Positions 17,936 to 27,031 are shown, counted from the stretch's first letter. The stretch: DNA of 64,000 nucleotides from Desulfatirhabdium butyrativorans DSM 18734 (GCF_000429925.1 NZ_AUCU01000016.1:62001-126000); one strand, 5' to 3'. Numbers and translations are program-made. Notes: generated by a model not told the origin, from the sequence alone.

Positions 17936-18277
17936 ATGAAATTCAAGGGTCCCGGCATCGTTGTCACGGCTTGCTTGATTGTTGCAGCCATGGTGTTCAT
18001 CACTTTGACAATCACCCTGTTTTCCGCCAATCAGGGGATTTCGAAAATCCATCGAAAGATTCAGGAAAGAAACAGGCTGGTCGAGGCCAACCTCGGGCTT
18101 GCCCAGCGCATTACGGATAAATATCGAAGGATCGAACGGCTGAAACATGACCCTGCATATATCGAATTCCTGGCGCGAAAAAACCTGAATATGGTTCGCA
18201 AGGATGAGCTCGTGTTCACCGCACAATCTCCTGCTCAATCCAACATTGAAGCACCCCAGCCCGAGAAAAAGCCATGA
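17936..18277 (+). CDS. ftsB: FtsB/DivIC-like septum formation initiator
   Basis: 113 residues: a short cytoplasmic N-terminus, one membrane helix (about residues 7-30), then a coiled coil (ISKIHRKIQERNRLVEANLG) and the conserved DPAYIEFLARKNLNMVRKDE segment typical of FtsB/DivIC. It would act in the divisome, linking FtsL/FtsQ to FtsWI activation. The start at 17936 is chosen because the upstream part of the open frame is not protein-like. It overlaps the next gene by 4 bp (ATGA). It heads an operon that also contains ftsK. Confidence 0.75.
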   Translation: MKFKGPGIVVTACLIVAAMVFITLTITLFSANQGISKIHRKIQERNRLVEANLGLAQRITDKYRRIERLKHDPAYIEFLARKNLNMVRKDELVFTAQSPAQSNIEAPQPEKKP

Positions 18278-18648
18278 GCGAAGACACGATATTTCAAACG
18301 GAAACCATGGCCGACGTATGGCGAAAGCAAGGCCGATACACCGAGGCGATCCGGATTTATGCCACATTGCTGGAAAAAGAGCCAGCTCGAAGCGATCTTG
18401 CCGAAAAATTGGCAGCAACCCGCATCGAATACGAGCGCCAGGAGCCTGTCGGGCTTCGTACCGGCAGGCTTTTGCAGCAATGGGTCGAAGCATTGCTCCG
18501 GCTAAGAAGACAAGCGGATATCCAGGCCATCCAGCCGGATTGGATGCTGAAAGGCAATTCCGTTGCGCCATCCGGGCAAATTGGAACCGAAACCACCGGA
18601 AACGAAGACCATGAAACAATATGTCATCGATCAACTGCGGCCCAGTGA
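18274..18648 (+). CDS. small TPR-like protein
   Basis: 124 residues. The N-terminal half contains one clear TPR-like helical pair, MADVWRKQGRYTEAIRIYAT followed by LLEKEPARSDL; the rest, LLQQWVEALLRLRRQ, is helical, and the tail is low in conservation. No signal or membrane segment. It is coupled by a 4-bp overlap to the ftsB-like gene and overlaps the next gene by 38 bp. Its position suggests an adaptor in cell envelope or division biology, but nothing more specific can be said. Confidence 0.7.
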   Translation: MSEDTIFQTETMADVWRKQGRYTEAIRIYATLLEKEPARSDLAEKLAATRIEYERQEPVGLRTGRLLQQWVEALLRLRRQADIQAIQPDWMLKGNSVAPSGQIGTETTGNEDHETICHRSTAAQ

Positions 18649-18940
18649 TCACCAGAAGCTGAAGACTTACATGAATGAACACCTCGAGTCCGGCGCGCTT
18701 CCCGGCATTTATAAGCTCACTTTGGCGCCCGAGGTCATGAACGAAACCCAGATTGCCCATTCCCAGTGTCAGCCCTATGTTGCGATCGAGCTTGAGCCTG
18801 ATCGCATGAGCTGCGAATTGTTGATACGATCCTGCATCAAGATGCGATGTGATTGCATGGGTTACGCCACCGAGGTCCAACGAAACTGGTTGATCGACCG
18901 GATAGAGACCATGCTGAACGAGCTGGAAATTTTTCTATGA
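18611..18940 (+). CDS. conserved small protein of unknown function
   Basis: 109 residues from the ATG at 18611. It contains no motif I can name. Features are a helical N-terminus, a central LAPEVMNETQIAHSQCQPYV stretch, and three cysteines in SCELLIRSCIKMRCDCMG. No membrane helix. It sits between the TPR-like gene and plsC with overlapping ends on both sides (38 bp and 4 bp), so it is almost certainly translated in this operon. Confidence 0.7.
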   Translation: MKQYVIDQLRPSDHQKLKTYMNEHLESGALPGIYKLTLAPEVMNETQIAHSQCQPYVAIELEPDRMSCELLIRSCIKMRCDCMGYATEVQRNWLIDRIETMLNELEIFL

Positions 18941-19677
18941 ACTTCAAAGAAACGCTTTATCTGATTCGTACGATCGGCATCGTGTTCTGGGTCATCATCG
19001 CCGTCATTATTTTTGGAACCGGAACCATCATCGCCTCCTTTATTGACGGCAAAGGCATCTGGGGGCATATCGTCGCCCGCTATTGGGCACGGTCTATCCT
19101 GTTTGTCAGCCGCACCAAAGTCACCGTCAAGGGGCTCGAAAACATCGATCCGGGACGTCCCTATATTTTCATGCCGAACCATTCGAGCAATTTCGATATT
19201 CCGGTGCTGCTCTCCCATCTGCCGGTGCAGTTCCGCTGGCTTGCCAAGGCCGAGCTTTTCAAGTTTCCCCTCTTCGGCTACGCCATGAAACGGGCCGGAT
19301 ATATCAGCATCGATCGAACGAACCGCAGATCGGCCTTCGAAAGCCTGGATCAGGCGGCCGCAGCCATCCGAAACGGCAAATCCGTCATGATCTTCCCGGA
19401 AGGAACCCGCAGCAGGGACAATCAAATCCACGAATTCAAGAAAGGTGGGTTTGTGCTCGCCATCAAGGCAGGGGTTCCCATTGTGCCGATCATCATTCAC
19501 GGAACCTGGCAGATCATGGCCAAAACCGGCATCACCATCCGACCCGGAAATGTACTGCTGGAAATTCTGCCTCCCATCGATACCAGCGCCTATCCCATGA
19601 ACCAGAAGGACCGGCTCATGGCGGATCTGCGCCAGATCATGATCCAGGTTTTCGAAGCGGGGAAGCATTCGCAATGA
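18937..19677 (+). CDS. plsC: 1-acyl-sn-glycerol-3-phosphate acyltransferase
   Basis: 246 residues. One N-terminal membrane helix (about residues 10-34) is followed by the acyltransferase motifs: NHSSNFD (about 81-87, the HX4D catalytic pair), FPEGTRSRD (substrate phosphate binding) and VPIVPIIIHGT. It makes phosphatidic acid at the cytoplasmic membrane. The start at 18937 overlaps the preceding gene by 4 bp. Its stop overlaps the RNase J start in the same ATGA fashion. Confidence 0.9.
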   Translation: MNFKETLYLIRTIGIVFWVIIAVIIFGTGTIIASFIDGKGIWGHIVARYWARSILFVSRTKVTVKGLENIDPGRPYIFMPNHSSNFDIPVLLSHLPVQFRWLAKAELFKFPLFGYAMKRAGYISIDRTNRRSAFESLDQAAAAIRNGKSVMIFPEGTRSRDNQIHEFKKGGFVLAIKAGVPIVPIIIHGTWQIMAKTGITIRPGNVLLEILPPIDTSAYPMNQKDRLMADLRQIMIQVFEAGKHSQ

Positions 19678-21329
19678 CGGCATTGAAACTGCTCCCTCTC
19701 GGAGGACTCGGTGAAATCGGCATGAACATGATGGTCGCCGAATACGGCGAGACCATCGTCGTGATCGACGCCGGAATCATGTTTCCGGAAGATGCCATGC
19801 TCGGCGTGGATTTCGTCATTCCGGACATCACCTATCTTCGACAAAACGCATCGAAAATCGCTGCCATCGTTCTGACCCACGCACACGAAGATCATATCGG
19901 GGCCCTTCCCTTCATTTTGAAGGAGTTGAAAGTCCCGATCTACGGAACCGCCTTCACGATAGGGCTTGTTTCCCATAAACTCGACGAGGCTGGGCTGCTT
20001 TCGGCCATTCCCATCCATGTCGTCAAGGCTGGCGACACCCTCCATTTCGGTCCCTTTCACATCGAGTTGATCCGGGTACACCACAGCGTGATCGACGGTG
20101 TCGGACTTGCCATCCAGACCCCCGTCGGCACCGTTATCCATACGGGAGACTTCAAGATTTCCCATGGCTGCCGGCAATCCGATGCAACGGATATTCACCG
20201 CTTCGCCCATTATGGCGAGCGGGGCGTGCTGGCGCTGCTATCGGATTCCACGAACGTCGAAAAGGAAGGCTACACCCTTTCCGATTGGGAAATCGGTGAG
20301 AACCTGCGCCATATCGCACAGAAAGCCAGGGGGAGGATCATCGTTGCATTGTTCGCTTCGAGCATTCACCGGATTCAGCAGATCATCGACATTGCGGCGG
20401 AACGAGGCCGCAAAATCGCCTTCAGCGGCAAAAGCCTCGAAATCAGCGTTTTTATCGCCAAACGCCTCGGTTATCTGAATATCCCGGAAGGCATGGAAGT
20501 TCTGATCCACCAGATCGGCGATATTCCGGCAAGTCGGCTGGCGATTGTCACGACTGGAAGCCAGGGAGAGCCCATGTCCGCCCTGGCCCGGATGGCCAGC
20601 GGCATCCATAAATTGCTGAAAATCGAACCGGACGACACCGTCATTCTTTCATCCAAATTCATTCCCGGAAACGAGCGGGCCATCGCCAGGATCATCAATG
20701 TCCTGTTTCGCAACGGCGCGGACGTGATTTACGAGAAAATATCGGATATTCACGTATCGGGCCATGCATTTCAGGAAGAGCTCAAGCTCATGATCCAATT
20801 GACAAGACCCCGATATTTCATTCCGGTTCATGGCGAATACAGACATCTGGTGCTGCATGCCAGATTGGCCCGGCAAATGGGTATACCGCAAGAGCGGGTG
20901 TTTGTCATCGAAAACGGTCATCCCGTTGAATTCAGCGGAAGCGGGGCGACTCTTCTGGAACCCATATCCACAGGGCGCATTCTCATAGATGGCAAAGGTA
21001 TCGGAGATGTCGGAAAAAGCGTTTTGCGCGAGCGCCAATTGCTTTCGGAAGACGGCATCGTTGGCGTAACGATGGCCTTTGACGAGGAAACCGGCATTAT
21101 CCTGTACGGACCGGAATTGTTCTCGAGAGGCTTCGTGTTCGAAAACGAGACGGGGCATCTGCTTCAGGAAGCCCAATGCGTCATCCTTGAAGTGGTGGAG
21201 GAGATCCCCTTCGAAACGCCTGATCGCATTGCCAAAATCCGTTCCAAAATGATTACGGCCCTCAAGAAATATTTCAATTTTGCGATCAACCGCCATCCCA
21301 TGATTTTGCCTTTTTTTCTGGAAATATAG
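19674..21329 (+). CDS. rnj: ribonuclease J
   Basis: 551 residues of the metallo-beta-lactamase/beta-CASP ribonuclease family. LPLGGLGEIGMNM is the typical N-terminus, HAHEDH (about residues 69-74) is the zinc-binding HxHxDH motif, and HTGDFKISH, ALLSDSTNVE and the C-terminal RYFIPVHGEYRHL complete the active site and beta-CASP motifs. It degrades or processes mRNA and rRNA from the 5' end and internally. The start at 19674 is translationally coupled to plsC. Confidence 0.95.
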   Translation: MTALKLLPLGGLGEIGMNMMVAEYGETIVVIDAGIMFPEDAMLGVDFVIPDITYLRQNASKIAAIVLTHAHEDHIGALPFILKELKVPIYGTAFTIGLVSHKLDEAGLLSAIPIHVVKAGDTLHFGPFHIELIRVHHSVIDGVGLAIQTPVGTVIHTGDFKISHGCRQSDATDIHRFAHYGERGVLALLSDSTNVEKEGYTLSDWEIGENLRHIAQKARGRIIVALFASSIHRIQQIIDIAAERGRKIAFSGKSLEISVFIAKRLGYLNIPEGMEVLIHQIGDIPASRLAIVTTGSQGEPMSALARMASGIHKLLKIEPDDTVILSSKFIPGNERAIARIINVLFRNGADVIYEKISDIHVSGHAFQEELKLMIQLTRPRYFIPVHGEYRHLVLHARLARQMGIPQERVFVIENGHPVEFSGSGATLLEPISTGRILIDGKGIGDVGKSVLRERQLLSEDGIVGVTMAFDEETGIILYGPELFSRGFVFENETGHLLQEAQCVILEVVEEIPFETPDRIAKIRSKMITALKKYFNFAINRHPMILPFFLEI

Positions 21330-21344
21330 TCTGGTCGAATCCTC

Positions 21345-23513
21345 ATGCGAAAAATGGTGTATCCCCTGTTCCTGCTGTTGTTGACGGCTGCCGTGGTAAC
21401 GAGCCTCGTTTCCTACAGCCCGGGGGATCCTTCCTGGTTTCATCCCGGCAAGTCCGGAACCATCGCCAACCGCTTCGGGTGGATCGGGGCACAGATCGCA
21501 GGCGGGCTCATCGGCTTCCTGGGCAAAGGCGCGCTCTGGGTTCCGGTCACGTTGTTTCTGGTTTCGATCTTCGGCATATTGGCAAGCCCCTGGTATGCCA
21601 TTCTTCGAACGATCATCGGTGGTACGATCCTGGTTCTGGTAACCAGCGTTTCAACAACCTTCCTGATGCCTCCTGCCGATGGATCCGCGCTCTTCCAAAG
21701 TACCGGAGGACTACTTGGCGCCAGACTGACCGCCCTCTCCCTGTTTTATACGGGATTTGCGGGAACCCTGCTGCTGATCATTCCCGCTTTTATCGCCGGA
21801 TTTTTCCTGCTTACCGGCATATCGCCATTGGGTATCGCCAGAATGTTCCGGAAAAGGCCATCCCCGATCCCAACCGAGACGCCCAAGCCTTCCATCGAAA
21901 TCATCAAAACACCGAATCCGGCAGCCCGTACCGGCAAAAAAAAAAGCAAAGCCGCTCCTGATCCACCGGACGCCGTGGAAATGGACATGCCGGACATCGC
22001 CCCAATGGCCCCTGAACTGCTGATCGAGCCAAAACCGCCAACAGTCAAGCCACCGGCCTTGTCTTCCGCATCCACCGCATCCAGACAATTCACCCTGCCC
22101 CAATTCGATTTCCTGACCGATCCACAACCGGGAAACACCACGGCCGACCAGGAAGAGCTGCTTCACCAGGCCGAACTGCTGTCTTCCAAACTGGAAGATT
22201 TCGGGGTGAAGGGTCGGGTAGCGGCCATTACACCAGGCCCGGTCATCACGACCTTCGAGTACGAACCGGCGCCTGGCGTCAAGATCAACAAGATCGTCTC
22301 CCTTGCAGACGATCTGGCGCTCGCGCTCAAGGCCATGAGCATCCGGATCGTTGCACCCATTCCCGGAAAAGCGGTGATCGGGATCGAAATCCCCAATGCC
22401 GCCCGCCAGATCGTTCACTTCAAGGAAATCGTCACCAGCCCGGCATTCGCCAAGGCCCGGTCGGTGCTCACCATTTGCCTGGGAAAAGACATCGTCGGAA
22501 AGCCCGTTGTCGCGGAGCTTGACCGCATGCCGCATCTGCTGATTGCCGGCGCTACGGGAACCGGCAAGAGCGTGGGCTTGAATTCCATGATCTGCAGCAT
22601 GCTGTATAAAAGTACACCCGATCAGGTCAAGCTCATCATGATCGATCCCAAGCGTATCGAGCTCAGCCTCTACGACGGCATCCCGCATCTGATCACGCCG
22701 GTGGTTACCGATGTGAAGAAGGCGACCAATGCGCTGTTCTGGGCGGTTCGGGAAATGGAAAGCCGCTATGAGCTGCTGAGCAACCAGAAATGCCGCAACA
22801 TCACCCAGTACAACCTGAAGATCGGAAAAGCCAGGGCCGCGGATGGGGCGGCTTCGGGCAAACTGCCCTATATCGTCATCATCATCGACGAGCTGGCCGA
22901 TCTGATGATGGTGGCATCGCGGGATGTGGAAGTGGCCCTGACGCGGCTTGCCCAGATGGCCAGGGCCAGCGGCATTCATCTGATACTGGCCACCCAGAGG
23001 CCATCGGTGGATGTGCTGACCGGCATCATCAAGGCCAATTTTCCGACCCGGCTCACCTTCCAGGTGTCCTCCAAAACCGATTCCCGAACCATTCTGGACT
23101 GTAACGGCGCCGAATCCCTTCTCGGAAACGGCGACATGCTGTTTCTGCCGCCGGGAACGGCCAAGTTGCAACGCATTCACGGCGCCTTCATTTCGGAGGA
23201 GGAAGTCGGCAGGATCACGGACTTTTTGCGGGAACAGATGCCGCCCGATTACAACGATCAGGTGACCGAGGCCCCCCAGAACGAGGCGGGTCAATCCGGA
23301 GACGAGGAGCATGACGAACGATACGACGATGCCGTTGCGCTGGTCACCAAGACCCGGCAGGCATCCATCTCCATGATCCAGCGCCATCTGAGGATCGGCT
23401 ATAACCGGGCCGCCCGGATCATCGAAATGATGGAGAAAGAAGGCGTTATTGGCCCATCGGATGGGGTCAAGCCCAGAGAGGTGCTGGTGCGCAGTTATGA
23501 CGGGATGCCGTAG
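21345..23513 (+). CDS. ftsK: DNA translocase FtsK/SpoIIIE
   Basis: 722 residues. Four hydrophobic helices lie within about residues 1-165, followed by a proline-rich linker (to about 245) and the motor with Walker A GATGTGKSVGLN and Walker B IVIIIDELADLMM. LATQRPSVDVLTG and the C-terminal winged-helix gamma domain (TRQASISMIQRHLRIGYNRA), which reads KOPS-type polarity sequences, follow. The linker is short, as in most non-enteric FtsK. It clears chromosome ends from the septum. It begins 15 bp after RNase J. Confidence 0.95.
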   Translation: MRKMVYPLFLLLLTAAVVTSLVSYSPGDPSWFHPGKSGTIANRFGWIGAQIAGGLIGFLGKGALWVPVTLFLVSIFGILASPWYAILRTIIGGTILVLVTSVSTTFLMPPADGSALFQSTGGLLGARLTALSLFYTGFAGTLLLIIPAFIAGFFLLTGISPLGIARMFRKRPSPIPTETPKPSIEIIKTPNPAARTGKKKSKAAPDPPDAVEMDMPDIAPMAPELLIEPKPPTVKPPALSSASTASRQFTLPQFDFLTDPQPGNTTADQEELLHQAELLSSKLEDFGVKGRVAAITPGPVITTFEYEPAPGVKINKIVSLADDLALALKAMSIRIVAPIPGKAVIGIEIPNAARQIVHFKEIVTSPAFAKARSVLTICLGKDIVGKPVVAELDRMPHLLIAGATGTGKSVGLNSMICSMLYKSTPDQVKLIMIDPKRIELSLYDGIPHLITPVVTDVKKATNALFWAVREMESRYELLSNQKCRNITQYNLKIGKARAADGAASGKLPYIVIIIDELADLMMVASRDVEVALTRLAQMARASGIHLILATQRPSVDVLTGIIKANFPTRLTFQVSSKTDSRTILDCNGAESLLGNGDMLFLPPGTAKLQRIHGAFISEEEVGRITDFLREQMPPDYNDQVTEAPQNEAGQSGDEEHDERYDDAVALVTKTRQASISMIQRHLRIGYNRAARIIEMMEKEGVIGPSDGVKPREVLVRSYDGMP

Positions 23514-23650
23514 TGGCGGAGCGAAACGTTTGCCGGATTCCCCATGAATGGCCATCGATTGCCCGAGGTGAGCAGCAGGCGAGGCGCCGCTCCAAACGAG
23601 GGTTCCCATTCAGGTGCCCCGGTACAGGAAACAACGATTCGGAAAGGCGA

Positions 23651-24286
23651 ATGATGAACGACATCGATCGGCTGATCGAGGCAACCAGGGGGTTCATGGA
23701 TCCCGAGGAAGGCCAGCGGCTTCACACCATTGCACAGGAAGCCTCGCTTCTCGGCCCATGCCTCGAAATCGGCAGTTACTGCGGCAAGTCCGCCCTCTAT
23801 ATCGGATCAGCATGCCGAAAAACCCGATCCATTCTTTTCTCGATTGATCATCACCGCGGCTCTGAGGAGCAACAGCCGGGAGAACTCTATTTCGATCCGG
23901 GGCTGATCGATCCGGTGACCCTCGAAATCGATACCCTGCGTCATTTCCGGGCAACCCTTCAGGCTGCCGGGCTCGAGGAAACCGTCGTTCCGATCGTATG
24001 CCGCTCGGAAGTTGCGGCAAAAGCCTGGAAAACCGGCCTGGGGATGGTGTTCATCGACGGGAGCCACGCTTACGAGTCCGCCCTTCTGGATTACCGGCTC
24101 TGGTCACCCCACATCCTGTCCAGAGGATTTCTCGTCTTTCACGACATTTTCAAGGACCCGGCCGAAGGCGGACTTGCTCCCTACCGGGTATACTGTGAAG
24201 CGCTTGAATCGCGCCTGTTCGATGAACTGCCGATGACCAAAACGCTTGGGGTTCTCCGGCGCAAGGCGGCGATAAAGCACACCTGA
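23651..24286 (+). CDS. class I SAM-dependent methyltransferase
   Basis: 211 residues from the ATG at 23651, which follows GGAAAGG. Motif I is CLEIGSYCGKSALYIG, the acidic loop is FSIDHHRGSEE, and VFIDGSHAYESALLDYRLW is the Methyltransf_24-type D-G-x-H motif that often binds metal in O-methyltransferases. The frame is open back to 23513, directly at the ftsK stop, but the upstream part is not conserved-looking. The substrate is unknown. Confidence 0.82.
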   Translation: MMNDIDRLIEATRGFMDPEEGQRLHTIAQEASLLGPCLEIGSYCGKSALYIGSACRKTRSILFSIDHHRGSEEQQPGELYFDPGLIDPVTLEIDTLRHFRATLQAAGLEETVVPIVCRSEVAAKAWKTGLGMVFIDGSHAYESALLDYRLWSPHILSRGFLVFHDIFKDPAEGGLAPYRVYCEALESRLFDELPMTKTLGVLRRKAAIKHT

Positions 24287-24306
24287 GGCTTGTCGATCGA
24301 ATCAGA

Positions 24307-25080
24307 TCACCTGACCTGCAGGACACGCCCCATCGGAAGCACCGCAATGCCCGCTTCTTCCAGCTCTTTCCGGATCAAGGCCGCCAGATCGGGTGCTCCT
24401 GGGGTATCCCCATGGATGCACAGGGTATCCGCAGGCAATGCAATCGACTTTCCGGTGATCGCCACCATTTCGCCTTCCCGAATCAGCCGGACAATCCGCG
24501 TTTTGACGGCATCCGGATCGTGGATCACGGCTCCAGGCATGCTTCGCGGCGCCAGCCTGCCGTTTTCAAGATAGGCCCGATCCGGAAACACTTCCCGGGC
24601 CACCCGGAGGCCCTGTCTTTCGGCAATCCCTGCCAGCACGCACCCTGGCTGGGTCACCAGGATCAGTTCGGAATCCACCGAAAAAACGGCTTGAGCCACC
24701 TCGAGGGCTACTGCCTCGTTGTCTGCAGCCAGATTGTAGAGCGCGCCATGCGGCTTGACATGCTGCAAACGAGCGCCTTCTGCCTTGACAAACGCGCAAA
24801 GCGCTCCGATCTGGTAGACCATCAATGCCTTGATTTCTCCGGGAGCCGTTTGGATGTTGCGTCGTCCGAATCCCATCAAATCGGAAAATCCCGGATGAGC
24901 GCCGACAGCCACCCCGCTTTCAATGGCGAGCCGAACGGTTTTCTGCATCACCATCGGATCGCCGGCATGAAATCCACAGGCAATGTTGGCAGAGGTGATA
25001 TGCGCCATCATGCGCTCATCCTCGCCCATGCGCCAGGCCCCGAAACTTTCACCCATGTCGCAATTGAGATCGATTTGCAT
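24307..25080 (-). CDS. pxpA: 5-oxoprolinase subunit A (LamB/YcsF family)
   Basis: 257 residues. The N-terminus QIDLNCDMGESFGAW, the block ITSANIACGFHAGDP and VKPHGALYN are hallmarks of PxpA. With PxpB and PxpC it hydrolyses 5-oxoproline to glutamate using ATP. PxpB and PxpC are not in this window, so the gene is separated from its usual partners. The start is the ATG at 25080; a TTG two codons earlier is less likely. A repeat copy lies 38 bp upstream. Confidence 0.9.
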   Translation of the reverse strand: MQIDLNCDMGESFGAWRMGEDERMMAHITSANIACGFHAGDPMVMQKTVRLAIESGVAVGAHPGFSDLMGFGRRNIQTAPGEIKALMVYQIGALCAFVKAEGARLQHVKPHGALYNLAADNEAVALEVAQAVFSVDSELILVTQPGCVLAGIAERQGLRVAREVFPDRAYLENGRLAPRSMPGAVIHDPDAVKTRIVRLIREGEMVAITGKSIALPADTLCIHGDTPGAPDLAALIRKELEEAGIAVLPMGRVLQVR

Positions 25081-25117
25081 AGTCAATCCCTACCCTTTGA
25101 GACGATTGCAATTCAAC

Positions 25118-25209
25118 AGTGTCTGAGCAGGAACCCGCTTCTGCTCGCCAGCTGAGCCGGAGGACAGACGACGCTCTACCCCGAATAGGGCCTTTTCGTT
25201 CAGGCACTA
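25118..25209. repeat. TAGTGCCTGAA element, copy C (92 bp, degenerate)
   Basis: Ends AGTGTCTGAGC and CGTTCAGGCACTA. A GCCAGCTGAGCCGGAGGACAG block corresponds to the inner part of other copies. Much of the core is deleted. Its right end provides the TAG stop of the Dabb gene (25207-25209 read on the minus strand). Confidence 0.75.
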
Positions 25210-25515
25210 CATGAAATCGTAAATCAGTATTTTCGACCAGTACTGGCTGAACTGTTTCAAAAATCCCTGATGCGCCGGATGGACTTGATAAGCTTCCTGA
25301 TCGGCGATGGAATCGAAGAGAACCGTAACGCCGATGGAATAGCTGGTGTCGATGATGGGGCGGGGCGCAGTCGGGGCTGGTGTTCCGATGTATACCCCCC
25401 GGGTGGTGGGAATCGTTTTCAGGACTTCGAGACCTTCGCGAAAAGCCTGAACTTCGGTTGAAGACAATTCGGGTTTCAGCCAAAACAAGACGATATGGCT
25501 CAGCATGGCATTCAT
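25207..25515 (-). CDS. Dabb (stress-responsive A/B barrel) family protein
   Basis: 102 residues, the full size of a single Dabb domain. It starts MLSHIVLFWLKPE, the usual HxVLF(W)K pattern, and ends with AYQVHPAHQGFLKQF, the conserved H-P-x-H motif. Members are dimeric ferredoxin-like barrels of mostly unknown function; some are enzymes. Its last codon before the stop belongs to the native gene, while the TAG stop lies in the terminal repeat of element copy C. Confidence 0.82.
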   Translation of the reverse strand: MNAMLSHIVLFWLKPELSSTEVQAFREGLEVLKTIPTTRGVYIGTPAPTAPRPIIDTSYSIGVTVLFDSIADQEAYQVHPAHQGFLKQFSQYWSKILIYDFM

Positions 25516-25711
25516 CCTCCAAAGGTTGTTACGACAACAATTTCGCTCGTTTCAACATGTATTCGATTCAATCGTTCTTGCGGATAAGTCTGCGCCCAGC
25601 TTGCATCATTTGTCAATCTGAATGATGGTATAGCTGGATGATCGCATTGCGCCTGAACGGATCATACCTTCGGCCGGGAACTACAGAAACAGGTTTTTCT
25701 TTCAATTTCCC

Positions 25712-25744
25712 GCCGCTCCATCATAATGGAGTGGCACTTTTTTT
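25712..25744 (+). terminator. hairpin plus T-run in front of the hydrolase gene
   Basis: GCCGCTCCAT (25712-25721) pairs with ATGGAGTGGC (25726-25735) with one G-T pair, a CATA loop and TTTTTTT directly after. This looks like a rho-independent terminator on the + strand, 36 bp before the hydrolase ATG. No + strand gene ends upstream, so it may attenuate the leader or end a short RNA. Confidence 0.55.
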
Positions 25745-25780
25745 CATGATTTTTTCAACCGTTCACTCAGAGGAGATACG

Positions 25781-26845
25781 ATGACGGTCAAGATCAAGTT
25801 TTCCCTGGTTGTTTTCTATATCATCGTTTCATTCTGCGGGATCGCCTGGTCGGAAGATGCCGTCCGATATGCGGACCTGGGCGATTTCCGCCTGGAAAAC
25901 GGAGACGTCATTCGGAACTGCCGCGTGGGCTACCTCATCTCCGGCGAACTGAATGCCGGAAAGTCCAATGCGATGCTGGTACCCACCTGGCTTGCCGGAA
26001 CGTCCCGGGAACTGGCTGACCTCGGTTTTATCGGCCCCGGCAAGGTGTTCGACAACTCGAAGTACTGCGTCATTGCAGTGGATGCTTTCGCCAACGGCCT
26101 GTCATCGTCTCCTTCCAACAGCGCGACGCAGAAAGGGAAATCGTTTCCACGTTTCAGCATACGGGATCTGGTTCGCGCCCAGCATCTTCTTCTGACCCGT
26201 CATTTGAACATACCGCATGTCCGAGCCGTAACGGGCATCTCCATGGGGGCGATGACGACCTTTCAATGGATGGTTTCTTATCCGGATTTCATGGATATGG
26301 CCATTCCCATCGAAGGCAGCCCCTGGATGAGCTCTTACGAACTGCTTTTCTTCTCGGCCCAATTGGGGATTCTGGAGAATGTCGGAGAATGCAAAGGAAG
26401 CGAAGCGGCCATGAAAATTCTGGCTCCCCTGCATGTCATGCATGCCTGGGGACCCGATTACCGCAGGGCCCACACGAGCGTTGCCGATTTTCCGGGCTTT
26501 CTGGCTGATTCGCAGGCCAGGCTTGCCCGATATAACGCGGACAATTGGGCCCACCAGGTCATGGCCATCATGGACCATGACATCACCCAACCATTTGGCG
26601 GGAACCGCCAGAATGCCGCTGCCGCGGTCCGGGCCCGATGCCTGGTGATCACCTCCGCTCAGGACCAGATGGTCGGCAGAGAAGAAGCGCATAGCTTTGC
26701 CCGTCTGATCGGGGCGCCAACCGCCGATCTGAACGGCGCCTGCGGTCATTTTGCCTTCTTCTGCGACCGGGAGAATTTACAGGAGATGGTCAACGCCTTT
26801 CTGTCCGGGCAGGAGCAGACGTCTTCCCGTGAGCCAACGAGGTAA
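25781..26845 (+). CDS. secreted alpha/beta hydrolase, homoserine acetyltransferase (MetX)-like
   Basis: 354 residues with a Sec signal peptide (about residues 1-24, cleavage near IAWS). The alpha/beta-hydrolase core follows, with a nucleophile elbow TGISMGAM, the acidic residue in ITSAQDQMVG and the histidine in GACGHFAFF. Overall layout (LENGDVIRNCRVGY, then DLVRAQHLL) follows the MetX-like family, but export argues against methionine biosynthesis and for hydrolysis of an ester outside the cytoplasm. AGAGGAG precedes the ATG. A terminator-like hairpin lies in its leader. Confidence 0.8.
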   Translation: MTVKIKFSLVVFYIIVSFCGIAWSEDAVRYADLGDFRLENGDVIRNCRVGYLISGELNAGKSNAMLVPTWLAGTSRELADLGFIGPGKVFDNSKYCVIAVDAFANGLSSSPSNSATQKGKSFPRFSIRDLVRAQHLLLTRHLNIPHVRAVTGISMGAMTTFQWMVSYPDFMDMAIPIEGSPWMSSYELLFFSAQLGILENVGECKGSEAAMKILAPLHVMHAWGPDYRRAHTSVADFPGFLADSQARLARYNADNWAHQVMAIMDHDITQPFGGNRQNAAAAVRARCLVITSAQDQMVGREEAHSFARLIGAPTADLNGACGHFAFFCDRENLQEMVNAFLSGQEQTSSREPTR

Positions 26846-26851
26846 AAATCC

Positions 26852-26978
26852 TGCCTGAACGGAAAACCGGTTCTTGATGAGACATCATGCCGGAGGGCAA
26901 GCCCTTTCACGCTGCATCGCAAAACGGCCTGCCAGCAGGCGGAATGCCGTTCCAAGCAAGTGGTTTCCGTTCAGGCAC
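26852..26978. repeat. TAGTGCCTGAACGG element, copy D (about 127 bp)
   Basis: TGCCTGAACGGAAAACC at the left and GGTTTCCGTTCAGGCAC at the right, with TTTCACGCTGCATCGCAAAAC inside. It lies between the convergent ends of the hydrolase and the TRAP binding-protein genes. The outermost bases of both ends have diverged. Confidence 0.78.
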
Positions 26979-27031
26979 AACATACATGCGGCACTTCTGC
27001 AAAATCAGGGGCTAAAAGACGTGCAGGAAAA

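Noticed and set aside
21711-23609. 632-codon frame antisense to ftsK
   Set aside because: Low-complexity, His/Gly/Arg-rich shadow; the + strand is an unmistakable FtsK.
25649-25660. Additional element copy in front of the hydrolase gene
   Set aside because: Only about 12 matching bases (GCGCCTGAACGG); too short to call a copy, mentioned only as a stray end.
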